Origin: Bacteroidaceae bacterium
GTDB lineage: Bacteria > Bacteroidota > Bacteroidia > Bacteroidales > Bacteroidaceae
Assembly (NCBI GenBank): GCA_023227685.1
Contig: JALNVG010000021.1
Location: forward strand, 1 to 20,913
Reading direction: 5' to 3'
DNA length: 20,913 nucleotides
Part shown: one piece after another, positions 14,959 to 20,913 of the stretch
Layout of the letters: the number at the start of each line of letters is the position of its first letter
Numbering within the stretch: the stretch's first letter is position 1
Made by a program: the position numbers and the translations under genes
Notes under the pieces: generated by a model
What the model was told of the DNA's origin: nothing
Database searches by the model: none
The model's input: only the letters and a program-made list of their open reading frames with translations

Positions 14959-16260
14959 ATGATTTGGAATGAAACTATCGAGTGTATGGATCGCGAAAGT
15001 CTTCGTAAGATTCAAAGCATTCGACTTAAAAAAATGGTCGATTATGTTTATCACAATACTCCATTCTATCGGAAAAAGATGCAACAGATGGATATCACAC
15101 CCGATGATATCAATGACATCAATGATATTGTAAAATTGCCATTTACCACCAAGCTTGATTTGCGCGATAATTATCCGTTCGGGCTTTGTGCCGTTCCGAT
15201 GAGTCAGATTGTTCGTATACATGCATCTTCCGGTACCACCGGTAAGCCGACGGTTGTTGGTTATACCCGCAAGGATTTGTCGGTGTGGACAGAATGTTTA
15301 TCACGTTCTTTTACTGCATTCGGCGGTTCTCAATCAGATGTGTTTCAAATATCTTATGGCTACGGATTGTTTACCGGAGGTCTCGGAGCCCATGCAGGTG
15401 CCGAGAATATTGGAGCTTCGGTCATTCCGATGTCCAGCGGAAATACACAGAAACAAATAACCCTGATGCATGATTTTGGAGCGACGATGCTTTGCTGCAC
15501 ACCGTCTTATGCACTACATCTGGCCGAGGCCATTCATGATTCCGGCATTTCTTTTGAAGAATTTAAGTTGAAAGCCGGAGCGTTCGGTGCCGAGCCGTGG
15601 ACTGAAAGTATGCGTTGCGAACTGGAAAAGAAGTTGGGTATCAAGGCGTATGACATCTATGGACTGAGTGAGATGGATGGACCCGGTGTTGGCTTTGAAT
15701 GTGAGGCACAGCATGGTACGCATTTGAACGAAGATCATTTCTTTCCTGAGATTATTGATCCGAAGACACTTGAACCTATGGAATCCGGAAAAACCGGTGA
15801 GCTGGTATTTACGCATCTTACCAAACAAGGTATGCCATTATTGCGTTATCGTACAAAAGATCTTTCCGCATTGCATTATGAAAAGTGCTCTTGTGGTCGT
15901 ACGCTGGTTCGCATGGATCGCATTCTCGGACGTAGTGATGACATGCTCATTATACGCGGTGTAAATGTATTTCCCACGCAGATCGAATCGGTTATCCTTT
16001 CACTTCCGGAATTTGACCCCAATTTTCTGCTCATCGTTGACCGCATAAATAATACCGATGTAATGGAACTTCAGGTTGAAGTCCGCCCCGATTACTATTC
16101 GGATGAAATCAACAAGATTGTAGCCCTCAAGAAAAAATTGGGAGCCGCCTTGCAGAGTGTACTCGGACTGAGTGTGAATGTCCGCCTGGTAGAACCTCGC
16201 AGTATAGAGCGGAGTACCGGAAAAGCCAAACGTGTGATTGATAAAAGGGTTTTCAAATAG
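14959..16260 (+). CDS. paaK: Phenylacetate-CoA ligase (AMP-forming)
   Basis: This adenylate-forming enzyme converts phenylacetate, or a related aryl acid, plus ATP and CoA into the aryl-CoA thioester with AMP and pyrophosphate. The AMP-binding loop SSGTTGKP is at residues 90-97, YGLSE at 234-238, and YRTKDL at 297-302. CSCGR at 310-314 and GRSDDMLIIRGVNVFP at 324-339 complete the signature. The C-terminal STGKAKRVIDKR carries the mobile-domain lysine. The length of 433 is normal. No oxygen-dependent paa degradation genes are nearby. In anaerobic gut bacteria this ligase is usually tied to aryl-pyruvate:ferredoxin oxidoreductases, either for making phenylalanine from phenylacetate or for aryl-acid production. 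That pathway role is inferred. The ACT protein gene follows after 28 bases. Confidence 0.93.
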   Translation: MIWNETIECMDRESLRKIQSIRLKKMVDYVYHNTPFYRKKMQQMDITPDDINDINDIVKLPFTTKLDLRDNYPFGLCAVPMSQIVRIHASSGTTGKPTVVGYTRKDLSVWTECLSRSFTAFGGSQSDVFQISYGYGLFTGGLGAHAGAENIGASVIPMSSGNTQKQITLMHDFGATMLCCTPSYALHLAEAIHDSGISFEEFKLKAGAFGAEPWTESMRCELEKKLGIKAYDIYGLSEMDGPGVGFECEAQHGTHLNEDHFFPEIIDPKTLEPMESGKTGELVFTHLTKQGMPLLRYRTKDLSALHYEKCSCGRTLVRMDRILGRSDDMLIIRGVNVFPTQIESVILSLPEFDPNFLLIVDRINNTDVMELQVEVRPDYYSDEINKIVALKKKLGAALQSVLGLSVNVRLVEPRSIERSTGKAKRVIDKRVFK

Positions 16261-16288
16261 TTTTTTAAACACATTAAAAAAACATACT

Positions 16289-16714
16289 ATGGTAGCAAAA
16301 CAGCTTTCTATTTTTTTGGAAAATAAGCAGGGTCGCCTCACGGAAGTGACGGATGTATTGGCAAAAGAAAACATCAATCTTTCCGCTTTGTGTATCGCCG
16401 AAAATGCTGATTTCGGTATTCTTCGTGCTATTGTTTCCGAACCTGATAAGGCTTATAAAGTGTTGAAAGAGAATCATTTTGCTGTTAAAATCACCGATGT
16501 GGTTGGTATTAGTTGTCCTAACACTCCGGGCGCCTTGGCCCAAGTGATGAATTATCTTTCTTCTGCCGGCGTATTTATTGAATACATGTATTCTTTTGCC
16601 TGTGGTCAGGTAGCCAATGTTGTAATTAGGCCTACTAATTTAGACAAGTGTCTCAATGTATTGAAAGAGAAAAAAGTGGATTTAATTGCCGCTAACGAGT
16701 TATATAGACTATAA
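16289..16714 (+). CDS. Tandem ACT-domain protein
   Basis: The protein has 141 residues and two ACT folds in tandem: residues about 4-70 (AKQLSIFLENKQGRLTEV) and about 73-140 (VVGISCPNTPGALAQVMNYL). Both show the Gly-containing turn between the first strand and helix (NKQGRL, NTPGAL) that commonly binds amino acids. It has no enzymatic domain, so it is probably a small amino-acid-sensing regulator, perhaps binding an aromatic amino acid. I chose ATG 16289; a longer frame back to 16238 would overlap the paaK end with poor sequence. It is directly downstream of paaK, and this ligase-ACT pairing recurs in anaerobes, so I infer allosteric or regulatory control of aryl-acid metabolism. The partner is not shown by the sequence. 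Confidence 0.88.
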   Translation: MVAKQLSIFLENKQGRLTEVTDVLAKENINLSALCIAENADFGILRAIVSEPDKAYKVLKENHFAVKITDVVGISCPNTPGALAQVMNYLSSAGVFIEYMYSFACGQVANVVIRPTNLDKCLNVLKEKKVDLIAANELYRL

Positions 16715-16752
16715 TTTTGTTATTTAATTCCTTTTTTCATTAAAAAAACATT

Positions 16753-16788
16753 GATTCGTTGGTTTATTGCCAATGAATCTGTATTTTT
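16753..16788 (+). terminator. Terminator of the paaK-ACT unit
   Basis: GATTCGTTGG (16753-16762) pairs with CCAATGAATC (16770-16779): nine Watson-Crick pairs plus one G-T, with a 7-base loop. It is followed two bases later by TATTTTTG. It lies 38 bases past the ACT stop codon. Its T tract is the same DNA as the candidate bamD -7 box. Confidence 0.65.
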
Positions 16789-16789
16789 G
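16759..16789 (+). promoter_or_regulatory. Candidate promoter of bamD-rpoZ
   Basis: TATTTTTG (16782-16789) is an exact -7 match, and TTG at 16759-16761 (GTTG) is a three-of-four -33 match at 20 bases spacing. This is the best promoter in the window. The predicted transcript start is about 10 bases before the bamD ATG, leaving a very short leader. Confidence 0.6.
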
Positions 16790-16806
16790 TACCATATTTA
16801 ATTAGA

Positions 16807-17640
16807 ATGAAGAAGAATATCATTATTATATTGTTGGCCGCTTTTGCCTTTTCGTCATGTGGAGAGTATAACAAAGTACTCCAAAGCACTGACTATGAGT
16901 ATAAATACGAGGTGGCTAAAACCTATTTTTCAAGGGGTAAGTATAACAAATCGGCCTCATTGTTAAATGACTTGATTACGGTATTTAAGGGTACCGATAA
17001 AGCACAGGAATCATTGTATATGTTGGGCATGTGCTATTATAATATGAAGGACTATCAGACTTCAGCGCAGACTTTTATCACTTATTATAAAGCTTATCCC
17101 AACGGTACATACACCGAGCTTGCACGTTATCATGCCGGTAAATCCTATTATTTGGATACTCCGGAACCGCGTTTGGATCAAAGCAGTACATATTTGGCCA
17201 TGCAGGAATTGCAGGCTTTTCTCGATTATTATCCTCAAAGTGTCATGAAGCCGGAAGCTCAAAAAATGCTTTTTAACTTGCAGGATAAATTGGTGTACAA
17301 GGAATTGCTTTCATGCCGCTTGTATTATAATTTAGGCAACTATATGGGCAATAACTATTTATCTTGTTCTATTACAGCTCAGAATGCATTGAAAGATTAT
17401 CCTTATACGAAGTATCGTGAGGACCTTTCCATACTTATTTTGCGTTCAAAATATGAAATGGCAGATTATAGTATTAATACCAAGAAGGGTGAGCGTTATC
17501 GTGATGCTATTGATGAGTATTACTCTTTCAAGAATGAATTTCCAGAGAGTAAGTATCTGGCTGAAGCGGAGAAGATATTTGAAGAGTCTAAGTTGAAATT
17601 AAAGGATTTAAAGAATGATAATTCCGAGTTCTCGGAATAA
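16807..17640 (+). CDS. bamD: Outer-membrane assembly lipoprotein BamD
   Basis: BamD is the essential lipoprotein partner of BamA in the machine that folds beta-barrel proteins into the outer membrane. The signal peptide ends at a lipobox with Cys18 (AFSSC), followed by GEYNKVLQSTD. Tetratricopeptide-type repeats run through residues about 34-265, for example EVAKTYFSRGKYNKSASLL, SLYMLGMCYYNMKDYQTSA and RYRDAIDEYYSFKNEFPES, ending in an acidic tail. The length of 277 fits the Bacteroidota form. ATG 16807 is the only start that gives a lipoprotein signal. rpoZ follows after 24 bases, so the two are probably co-transcribed. It is not recognised as any other TPR lipoprotein, although low-level annotation alone might call it YfiO-like. 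Confidence 0.93.
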   Translation: MKKNIIIILLAAFAFSSCGEYNKVLQSTDYEYKYEVAKTYFSRGKYNKSASLLNDLITVFKGTDKAQESLYMLGMCYYNMKDYQTSAQTFITYYKAYPNGTYTELARYHAGKSYYLDTPEPRLDQSSTYLAMQELQAFLDYYPQSVMKPEAQKMLFNLQDKLVYKELLSCRLYYNLGNYMGNNYLSCSITAQNALKDYPYTKYREDLSILILRSKYEMADYSINTKKGERYRDAIDEYYSFKNEFPESKYLAEAEKIFEESKLKLKDLKNDNSEFSE

Positions 17641-17664
17641 TAGTATTAAAAGATAAAAACATTT

Positions 17665-18000
17665 ATGGATTACAAAAAAACTAAAGCGCCTACAACGACT
17701 ATTGTTCGTGATACGATGGACTTTTGTGCAGGTACGGGTAATATCTACGAGAGCGTTTCCATTATTGGCAAACGTTCCAATCAGATTAGTGTGGATATTA
17801 AGAATGAACTTTCAAAGAAGTTGAATGAATTCTCTACCGATCATGATAATCTTGAAGAAGTCTTTGAGAATAGAGAGCAGATTGAAATTTCCCGCTTTTA
17901 TGAGAGATTACCAAAGCCGACTTTGATTGCTACACAAGAATTTGTTGAAGGAAAGATTTATTATAGAAATCCCGCCAAAGAAAAAGAGAAACTTCAGTAG
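17665..18000 (+). CDS. rpoZ: RNA polymerase omega/Rpb6-like subunit
   Basis: This small cytoplasmic subunit helps assemble and stabilise RNA polymerase through the beta-prime subunit. Residues about 25-45, GNIYESVSIIGKRSNQIS, match the omega signature (N-x-Y/F-E-x-V, then R-x-x-Q-I). The 111 residues are longer than the ~90 of proteobacterial omega, as in Bacteroidota members. The C-terminal part (ISRFYERLPKPTLIATQEF) is less conserved, and the usual omega C-terminal tail is replaced by a Lys/Glu-rich end. It follows bamD by 24 bases. I consider the family assignment good, with gene naming by homology of the core motif only. Confidence 0.85.
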   Translation: MDYKKTKAPTTTIVRDTMDFCAGTGNIYESVSIIGKRSNQISVDIKNELSKKLNEFSTDHDNLEEVFENREQIEISRFYERLPKPTLIATQEFVEGKIYYRNPAKEKEKLQ

Positions 18001-18108
18001 GCTGTTTTTTTTACCTTTTTAGGTTATAAAAGAAAATATAATTAGTCAGGCCATGAAGATTGAGCTTTCGCTTTAGTCTTTATAGCATGACTTTTATTAT
18101 TATAACTG

Positions 18109-18116
18109 TACATTTG
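18109..18116 (+). promoter_or_regulatory. Candidate -7 element for the DUF4293 gene
   Basis: TACATTTG matches TAnnTTTG exactly, 40 bases upstream of the ATG at 18157. The -33 region shows only CATG at the right spacing. The 156-base gap after rpoZ also contains an imperfect hairpin near 18056-18082 followed by weak T-rich sequence, which may end the bamD-rpoZ transcript. Confidence 0.4.
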
Positions 18117-18156
18117 TTTTTTTCAATTAATAAGTATATATAAATATTTATTTGTC

Positions 18157-18615
18157 ATGATTCAAAGAATACAATCTGTTTATTTATTGTTAGTAACGGT
18201 TTTACTCCTTATTATATTATGTTTACCTATTGGCAATTTTATTGATCTATACGGTGTAGCTCATCCATTTACGTTACTTGGGGTAGAAGCCAATGGTGCC
18301 AATCAATCTACGTGGGGCTTATTTTGCATCACCTTGTTGTCATCAATCATAGCCTTTGCTACGATTTTTCTATTTAAAAACAGAATGTTGCAAATCCGTT
18401 TTACAATTTTCAACAGCATTTTGCTCGTAGGCCTTTATATTGCCATCTTTGTTTTCTATTATTCTTTAAAGAAATACTTTGTCAGTTTCCAGATTCATTG
18501 GATTTTGAGCTTTCCCCTGATAGCCATGATTCTTAATTATCTTGCAGTTCGTGCTATCGGTAGTGATGAAGTAAAAGTGAAATCGGCTGATAGACTCTGG
18601 AAGAAAACTACTTGA
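18157..18615 (+). CDS. DUF4293-type four-helix membrane protein
   Basis: The 152-residue inner-membrane protein of unknown function has four predicted transmembrane segments: about 6-25 (VYLLLVTVLLLIILCLP), 53-73, 81-102 and 114-132. A soluble loop of about 25 residues lies between the first two, and a positively charged C-terminal tail ends in KKTT. The N-terminal MIQRIQSVYLLL is characteristic of the DUF4293 family seen across Bacteroidota, usually near bamD or rpoZ, as here. No catalytic residues are evident. Its final eight bases overlap the 3' end of the convergent lytic transglycosylase gene, so there is no room for a separate terminator. Confidence 0.85.
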   Translation: MIQRIQSVYLLLVTVLLLIILCLPIGNFIDLYGVAHPFTLLGVEANGANQSTWGLFCITLLSSIIAFATIFLFKNRMLQIRFTIFNSILLVGLYIAIFVFYYSLKKYFVSFQIHWILSFPLIAMILNYLAVRAIGSDEVKVKSADRLWKKTT

Positions 18616-19990
18616 TCTTTTTTCGATAGCCTTTATACAGCATTTTGATTTGTCGTACGAAATCATAGGTCTCTGATCCACGAAAGTATCCGTATTTGCA
18701 TACGGGATCATTGAAATATTCTTGCTTATCCTTTAATAAGATAAATTCTTCAACATTATCTTTCCACAGATATTTGTTTTTCCCATATTTTTCCGCCAGA
18801 GCCATTGCGTCAAGTACATGCCCCATACCGGCGTTATATGAGGCTAATACAAAATCCGTGCGTTGTGCGCTATCCTTAATCATTTTAAAATCTTGTTGCA
18901 TTATGCCCAGGTACCTTACGGCAGCCTTTACGCTTGATTCCGGATCATGTCCTTTTCCAGCGGGCACACCCATGGCATGCGCAGTTGAAGGCATAAGTTG
19001 CATGAGACCTTCGGCTCCGGCCCACGAAACGACGCTTGGATCAAAGTTAGATTCTTTAAATGCCAATGAAGCCAGTAGTCTCCAATCCCAACCTATTTTT
19101 GGTGCATACTTCTTGAACAATTTATCATAATGAGAGATCTTACCGTATTTAAGAGATAGGATAGGTGCTTCCGGACTATACTTACTTCTCTCAAAATACC
19201 GTTTCATGATAGCCGAATATTTGGAGAAAGATTCTTTCTCAGAAAACCATTCATTGATTTTTTGAGCCAGCTTCGGGCAACTCTTTCTTACGGCCCATGA
19301 AGATCGTTGGTCAAAGCTGATCGCAAGATCTATATTTAAAAATGGATAATAAGTTTTGTTGAGCATGGCAACATCATTATCCGCCACAGCATATTTTATT
19401 TTTTTTCGGGCAACCTTCGTAATCAGATCTTCCGTTGAAAGACTATCTTCGCTTACCCCATGAATGAGGATACCCCCGCCAAGTTCTTCGTTCAGATTTT
19501 TCAATCTGTTTACATGTTTCCCCGTGATGGCGTATACCTCTTGTCCGATAAGTTGTGTTACATTTTTAAGAGGTTTTGTATTCTTAATACTCCGTTGAAC
19601 AATCACTTGATGTGTTACCGCTTCTTTCCCGCAGAAGTTTACGCTGTCTTTCATTCCAAGAGTGATCGGCAGATTATAGGCAATTAAATCTCCCTTGCCT
19701 GTTTGCAGATCATTAATCATTTCGGGTATGCTCTTGTCTACTTTTATCTGTAATTTCACACCAAGACTTGCTGCGAATTCTTTACTGAGTTCGTATTGGA
19801 AACCCATTTCTTCGCCACGGTAGATAAAATATGAGGTTGAGCTGTAGAGTGTGAGTACCACCAACTTGCCGCTGTCTTTGATTTGTTCTAAGCAGTCGGT
19901 AGTAGTCGATTTGTTGACTTTTGAACTACATCCGGTAAGGGTAAACAGGATGCAAATCACATAGATGATATGTTTTCTTACCCATTCCAT
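18608..19990 (-). CDS. mltF: MltF-type membrane-bound lytic murein transglycosylase (lipoprotein)
   Basis: This enzyme cuts the glycan strands of peptidoglycan, leaving 1,6-anhydro-muramic ends. A lipoprotein signal ends at Cys21 (LTGCSS). Residues about 37-265 form a solute-binding-protein-like domain of the SBP_bac_3 type, which in MltF acts as a regulatory module. The lysozyme-like SLT domain occupies about 285-445. It has catalytic Glu313 in AFKESNFDP, GAEGLMQLMPSTA at 325-337 and ASYNAGMGH at 383-391. The length of 460 and the domain order match MltF. It begins 3 bases after the udk stop codon, so the two are almost surely translated from one mRNA. Its end overlaps the convergent DUF4293 gene by 8 bases. 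Confidence 0.94.
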   Translation of the reverse strand: MEWVRKHIIYVICILFTLTGCSSKVNKSTTTDCLEQIKDSGKLVVLTLYSSTSYFIYRGEEMGFQYELSKEFAASLGVKLQIKVDKSIPEMINDLQTGKGDLIAYNLPITLGMKDSVNFCGKEAVTHQVIVQRSIKNTKPLKNVTQLIGQEVYAITGKHVNRLKNLNEELGGGILIHGVSEDSLSTEDLITKVARKKIKYAVADNDVAMLNKTYYPFLNIDLAISFDQRSSWAVRKSCPKLAQKINEWFSEKESFSKYSAIMKRYFERSKYSPEAPILSLKYGKISHYDKLFKKYAPKIGWDWRLLASLAFKESNFDPSVVSWAGAEGLMQLMPSTAHAMGVPAGKGHDPESSVKAAVRYLGIMQQDFKMIKDSAQRTDFVLASYNAGMGHVLDAMALAEKYGKNKYLWKDNVEEFILLKDKQEYFNDPVCKYGYFRGSETYDFVRQIKMLYKGYRKKIK

Positions 19991-19993
19991 AGA

Positions 19994-20602
19994 TTACAGC
20001 AAATATTTCTTGATGAATAAAGTCAGGATGTTGATGGCAACCTGATTACTTCCACCTTTGGGAACAATTAAGTCGGCATACCTTTTGCAGGGTTCGATAA
20101 ATTGTTGGTGCATAGGTTTTAAGATTTTTTTATATCTTTCCATTACGGCTTCAGCCGTTCTTCCTCTTTCAATAACATCTCTTTGAATAACACGAATCAG
20201 TCGATCGTCGGGATCTGTGTCTACAAAAATCTTCAGGTTCATTAGGTCTCTGAGTTTGGCCGGATATAAAGAAAGAATTCCTTCAACTATCACAACTTCC
20301 TTGGGCTCGACATGAATGGTTTCCGGTTGTCGTGTACAAGTAATGTATGAGTAGGTAGGCTGTTCGATACTTTTGCCCTCCATTAATATACCTAACTGAC
20401 TGGTCAGCAAATCCCAATCGAAAGCATTCGGATGATCGAAATTAATTTTTTGTCTTTCTTCAACGGGTACATAGCTACTATCTTTATAGTACGAGTCAAT
20501 GGGCAGAACAACAACTTCTTCCTTTGTTAGGCTTTCAACAATTTTATTTACGACAGTTGTCTTTCCTGAGCCCGTGCCGCCGGCAATTCCAATGATTAGC
20601 AT
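19994..20602 (-). CDS. udk: Uridine/cytidine kinase
   Basis: This enzyme phosphorylates uridine and cytidine to UMP and CMP in pyrimidine salvage. The P-loop GGTGSGKTT is at residues 8-16, DSYYKD at 36-41, NFDHPNAFDWD at 54-64, and the lid region RDVIERGRT near 138-146. I chose ATG 20602 (MLIIGIAGG..., 202 residues), the normal family start. An upstream in-frame ATG at 20653 would add 17 residues without family support. mltF is translationally close downstream. The upstream gap holds near-matches to the -7 box (for example TACTTTTA on the minus strand) but nothing I would call. Confidence 0.95.
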   Translation of the reverse strand: MLIIGIAGGTGSGKTTVVNKIVESLTKEEVVVLPIDSYYKDSSYVPVEERQKINFDHPNAFDWDLLTSQLGILMEGKSIEQPTYSYITCTRQPETIHVEPKEVVIVEGILSLYPAKLRDLMNLKIFVDTDPDDRLIRVIQRDVIERGRTAEAVMERYKKILKPMHQQFIEPCKRYADLIVPKGGSNQVAINILTLFIKKYLL

Positions 20603-20720
20603 TTTATCTGAAATATGATTTTTATTAAAGTTTATAAAAGTACATACTTTCATTCACATGTGCAATGCTTTCCGAAAAATATTCTTATATTATGTAAATC
20701 TATGTCTTATCTTTTAAAAA

Positions 20721-20733
20721 CAGGACAAGATCA
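20721..20733 (-). repeat. IS-end-like sequence facing the adjacent insertion sequence
   Basis: CAGGACAAG (20721-20729) is the exact reverse complement of CTTGTCCTG (20799-20807) at the probable left end of the insertion sequence. Including flanks, CAGGACAAGATCA corresponds to TGACTTGTCCTG with one extra base. It may be an end of a second, deleted copy or a chance or target resemblance. No IS interior is recognisable between it and udk. Confidence 0.45.
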
Positions 20734-20813
20734 CTCATCCTAGGATTAAGAGGTTAATCAATAAATCAGACAACCGATATAAGGATTATAAACTCTGACT
20801 TGTCCTGCTATAG

Positions 20814-20832
20814 GTTGACTTAAAAAGTCAAC
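20814..20832 (+). repeat. Hairpin just upstream of the transposase start
   Basis: GTTGACTT (20814-20821) and AAGTCAAC (20825-20832) form a perfect 8-bp stem with an AAA loop. It ends 6 bases before the ATG at 20839, over the ribosome-binding position, and could limit translation of transcripts entering the element from outside. This mode of control is known in several IS families but is inferred here. Confidence 0.55.
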
Positions 20833-20838
20833 AAATCA

Positions 20839-20913
20839 ATGGAAGAATCAGTAAAAAAGAGAGTCAAAACAAAAGAATACTCTCAAGAATTTCGTTATTC
20901 AATGGTAAAAAAG
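20839..20913 (+). CDS. Probable IS3-type OrfA transposase, N-terminal fragment
   Basis: Twenty-five codons are visible before the window ends. The segment EYSQEFRYSMVKK resembles the beginning of the helix-turn-helix domain of IS3-family OrfA proteins (typically R/K-x-YS-x-EFK-x-x-V-V). The preceding residues are Lys/Arg-rich, as is common. No catalytic part is available, so the family is tentative; another HTH-type transposase is possible. The start is supported by its position just after the hairpin near the presumed IS end. Confidence 0.55.
   Translation, partial: MEESVKKRVKTKEYSQEFRYSMVKK

Larger units (their letters stand above)
20796..20913 (+). mobile_element. Left end of a probable IS3-type insertion sequence (truncated by window)
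   Basis: From TGACTTGTCCTG (20796-20807) onward the sequence has the form of an IS3-family left end: a TG-starting putative inverted repeat, then a short leader and a small OrfA-like coding start. The right end is outside the window, so the terminal inverted repeat, target duplication and exact boundary cannot be confirmed. The hairpin just before the start codon is listed separately. Confidence 0.5.

Noticed and set aside
15514..15828. A 104-codon open frame on the minus strand inside paaK, with others at 14908-15222 and 16000-16377
   Set aside because: All are antisense shadows of conserved ligase motifs without promoter or start signals of their own.
18056..18100. Imperfect hairpin after rpoZ as a terminator
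   Set aside because: The stem depends on several G-T pairs and a bulge, and the following T-rich stretch is interrupted; too weak to list as a feature.
1..20913. Search for tRNA, rRNA, riboswitch and CRISPR structures
   Set aside because: No cloverleaf, rRNA-like conserved segment, known leader or regularly spaced repeat was seen in any intergenic gap by eye; a covariance-model scan would be the decisive check.

Overview
The window looks like a chromosomal segment from a Bacteroides-type bacterium (Bacteroidota). The evidence is the AT-rich DNA, a giant hybrid two-component regulator of the 'HTCS' class (14 propeller motifs, Y_Y_Y domain, kinase, receiver and AraC domain in one protein), lipoproteins with short Bacteroidota-style signal peptides, and repeated exact matches to the Bacteroidota -7 promoter element TAnnTTTG just upstream of genes. 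The species cannot be fixed from the sequence alone.

Layout, left to right. 1-1187 (minus): 5' part of an unrecognised helical, perhaps TPR-like protein that runs off the window. 1269-2525 (minus): phosphoglycerate kinase with its own terminator. 2853-3833 (plus): GntR-type regulator with a LacI-like sensor domain. 3860-5605 (minus): pheS followed by nth. 5784-8438 (plus): ruvC, beginning at TTG, then a type I pullulanase lipoprotein. 8442-12632 (minus): the hybrid two-component regulator, convergent with pullulanase. 12786-14813 (minus): uvrB. 14959-16714 (plus): phenylacetate-CoA ligase and a double-ACT protein. 16807-18615 (plus): bamD, an omega/Rpb6-like RNA polymerase subunit, and a four-helix DUF4293-type membrane protein. 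18608-20602 (minus): udk followed by an MltF-type lytic transglycosylase lipoprotein. 20721-20913: insertion-sequence end material and the first 25 codons of a probable IS3-type OrfA transposase, cut by the window edge.

Most genes are core housekeeping: glycolysis, translation, DNA repair and recombination, outer-membrane assembly, transcription, cell-wall turnover and nucleotide salvage. They sit in short one- to three-gene units that change strand often, so the regulatory interest is in the intergenic gaps. The pullulanase/hybrid-regulator pair suggests alpha-glucan sensing and use, but no SusC/SusD pair is present, so the regulator's targets cannot be read here. The ligase/ACT pair, without any phenylacetate-degradation genes, fits anaerobic aryl-acid or aromatic amino-acid metabolism.

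I did not find a novel multi-gene system, CRISPR array, tRNA or rRNA. The points most worth a second look are the paired IS-like ends at the right edge, the TTG start and 14-bp palindrome at ruvC, the inverted repeats in the uvrB/HTCS gap and at the GntR gene, and the terminator fused to a promoter upstream of bamD.
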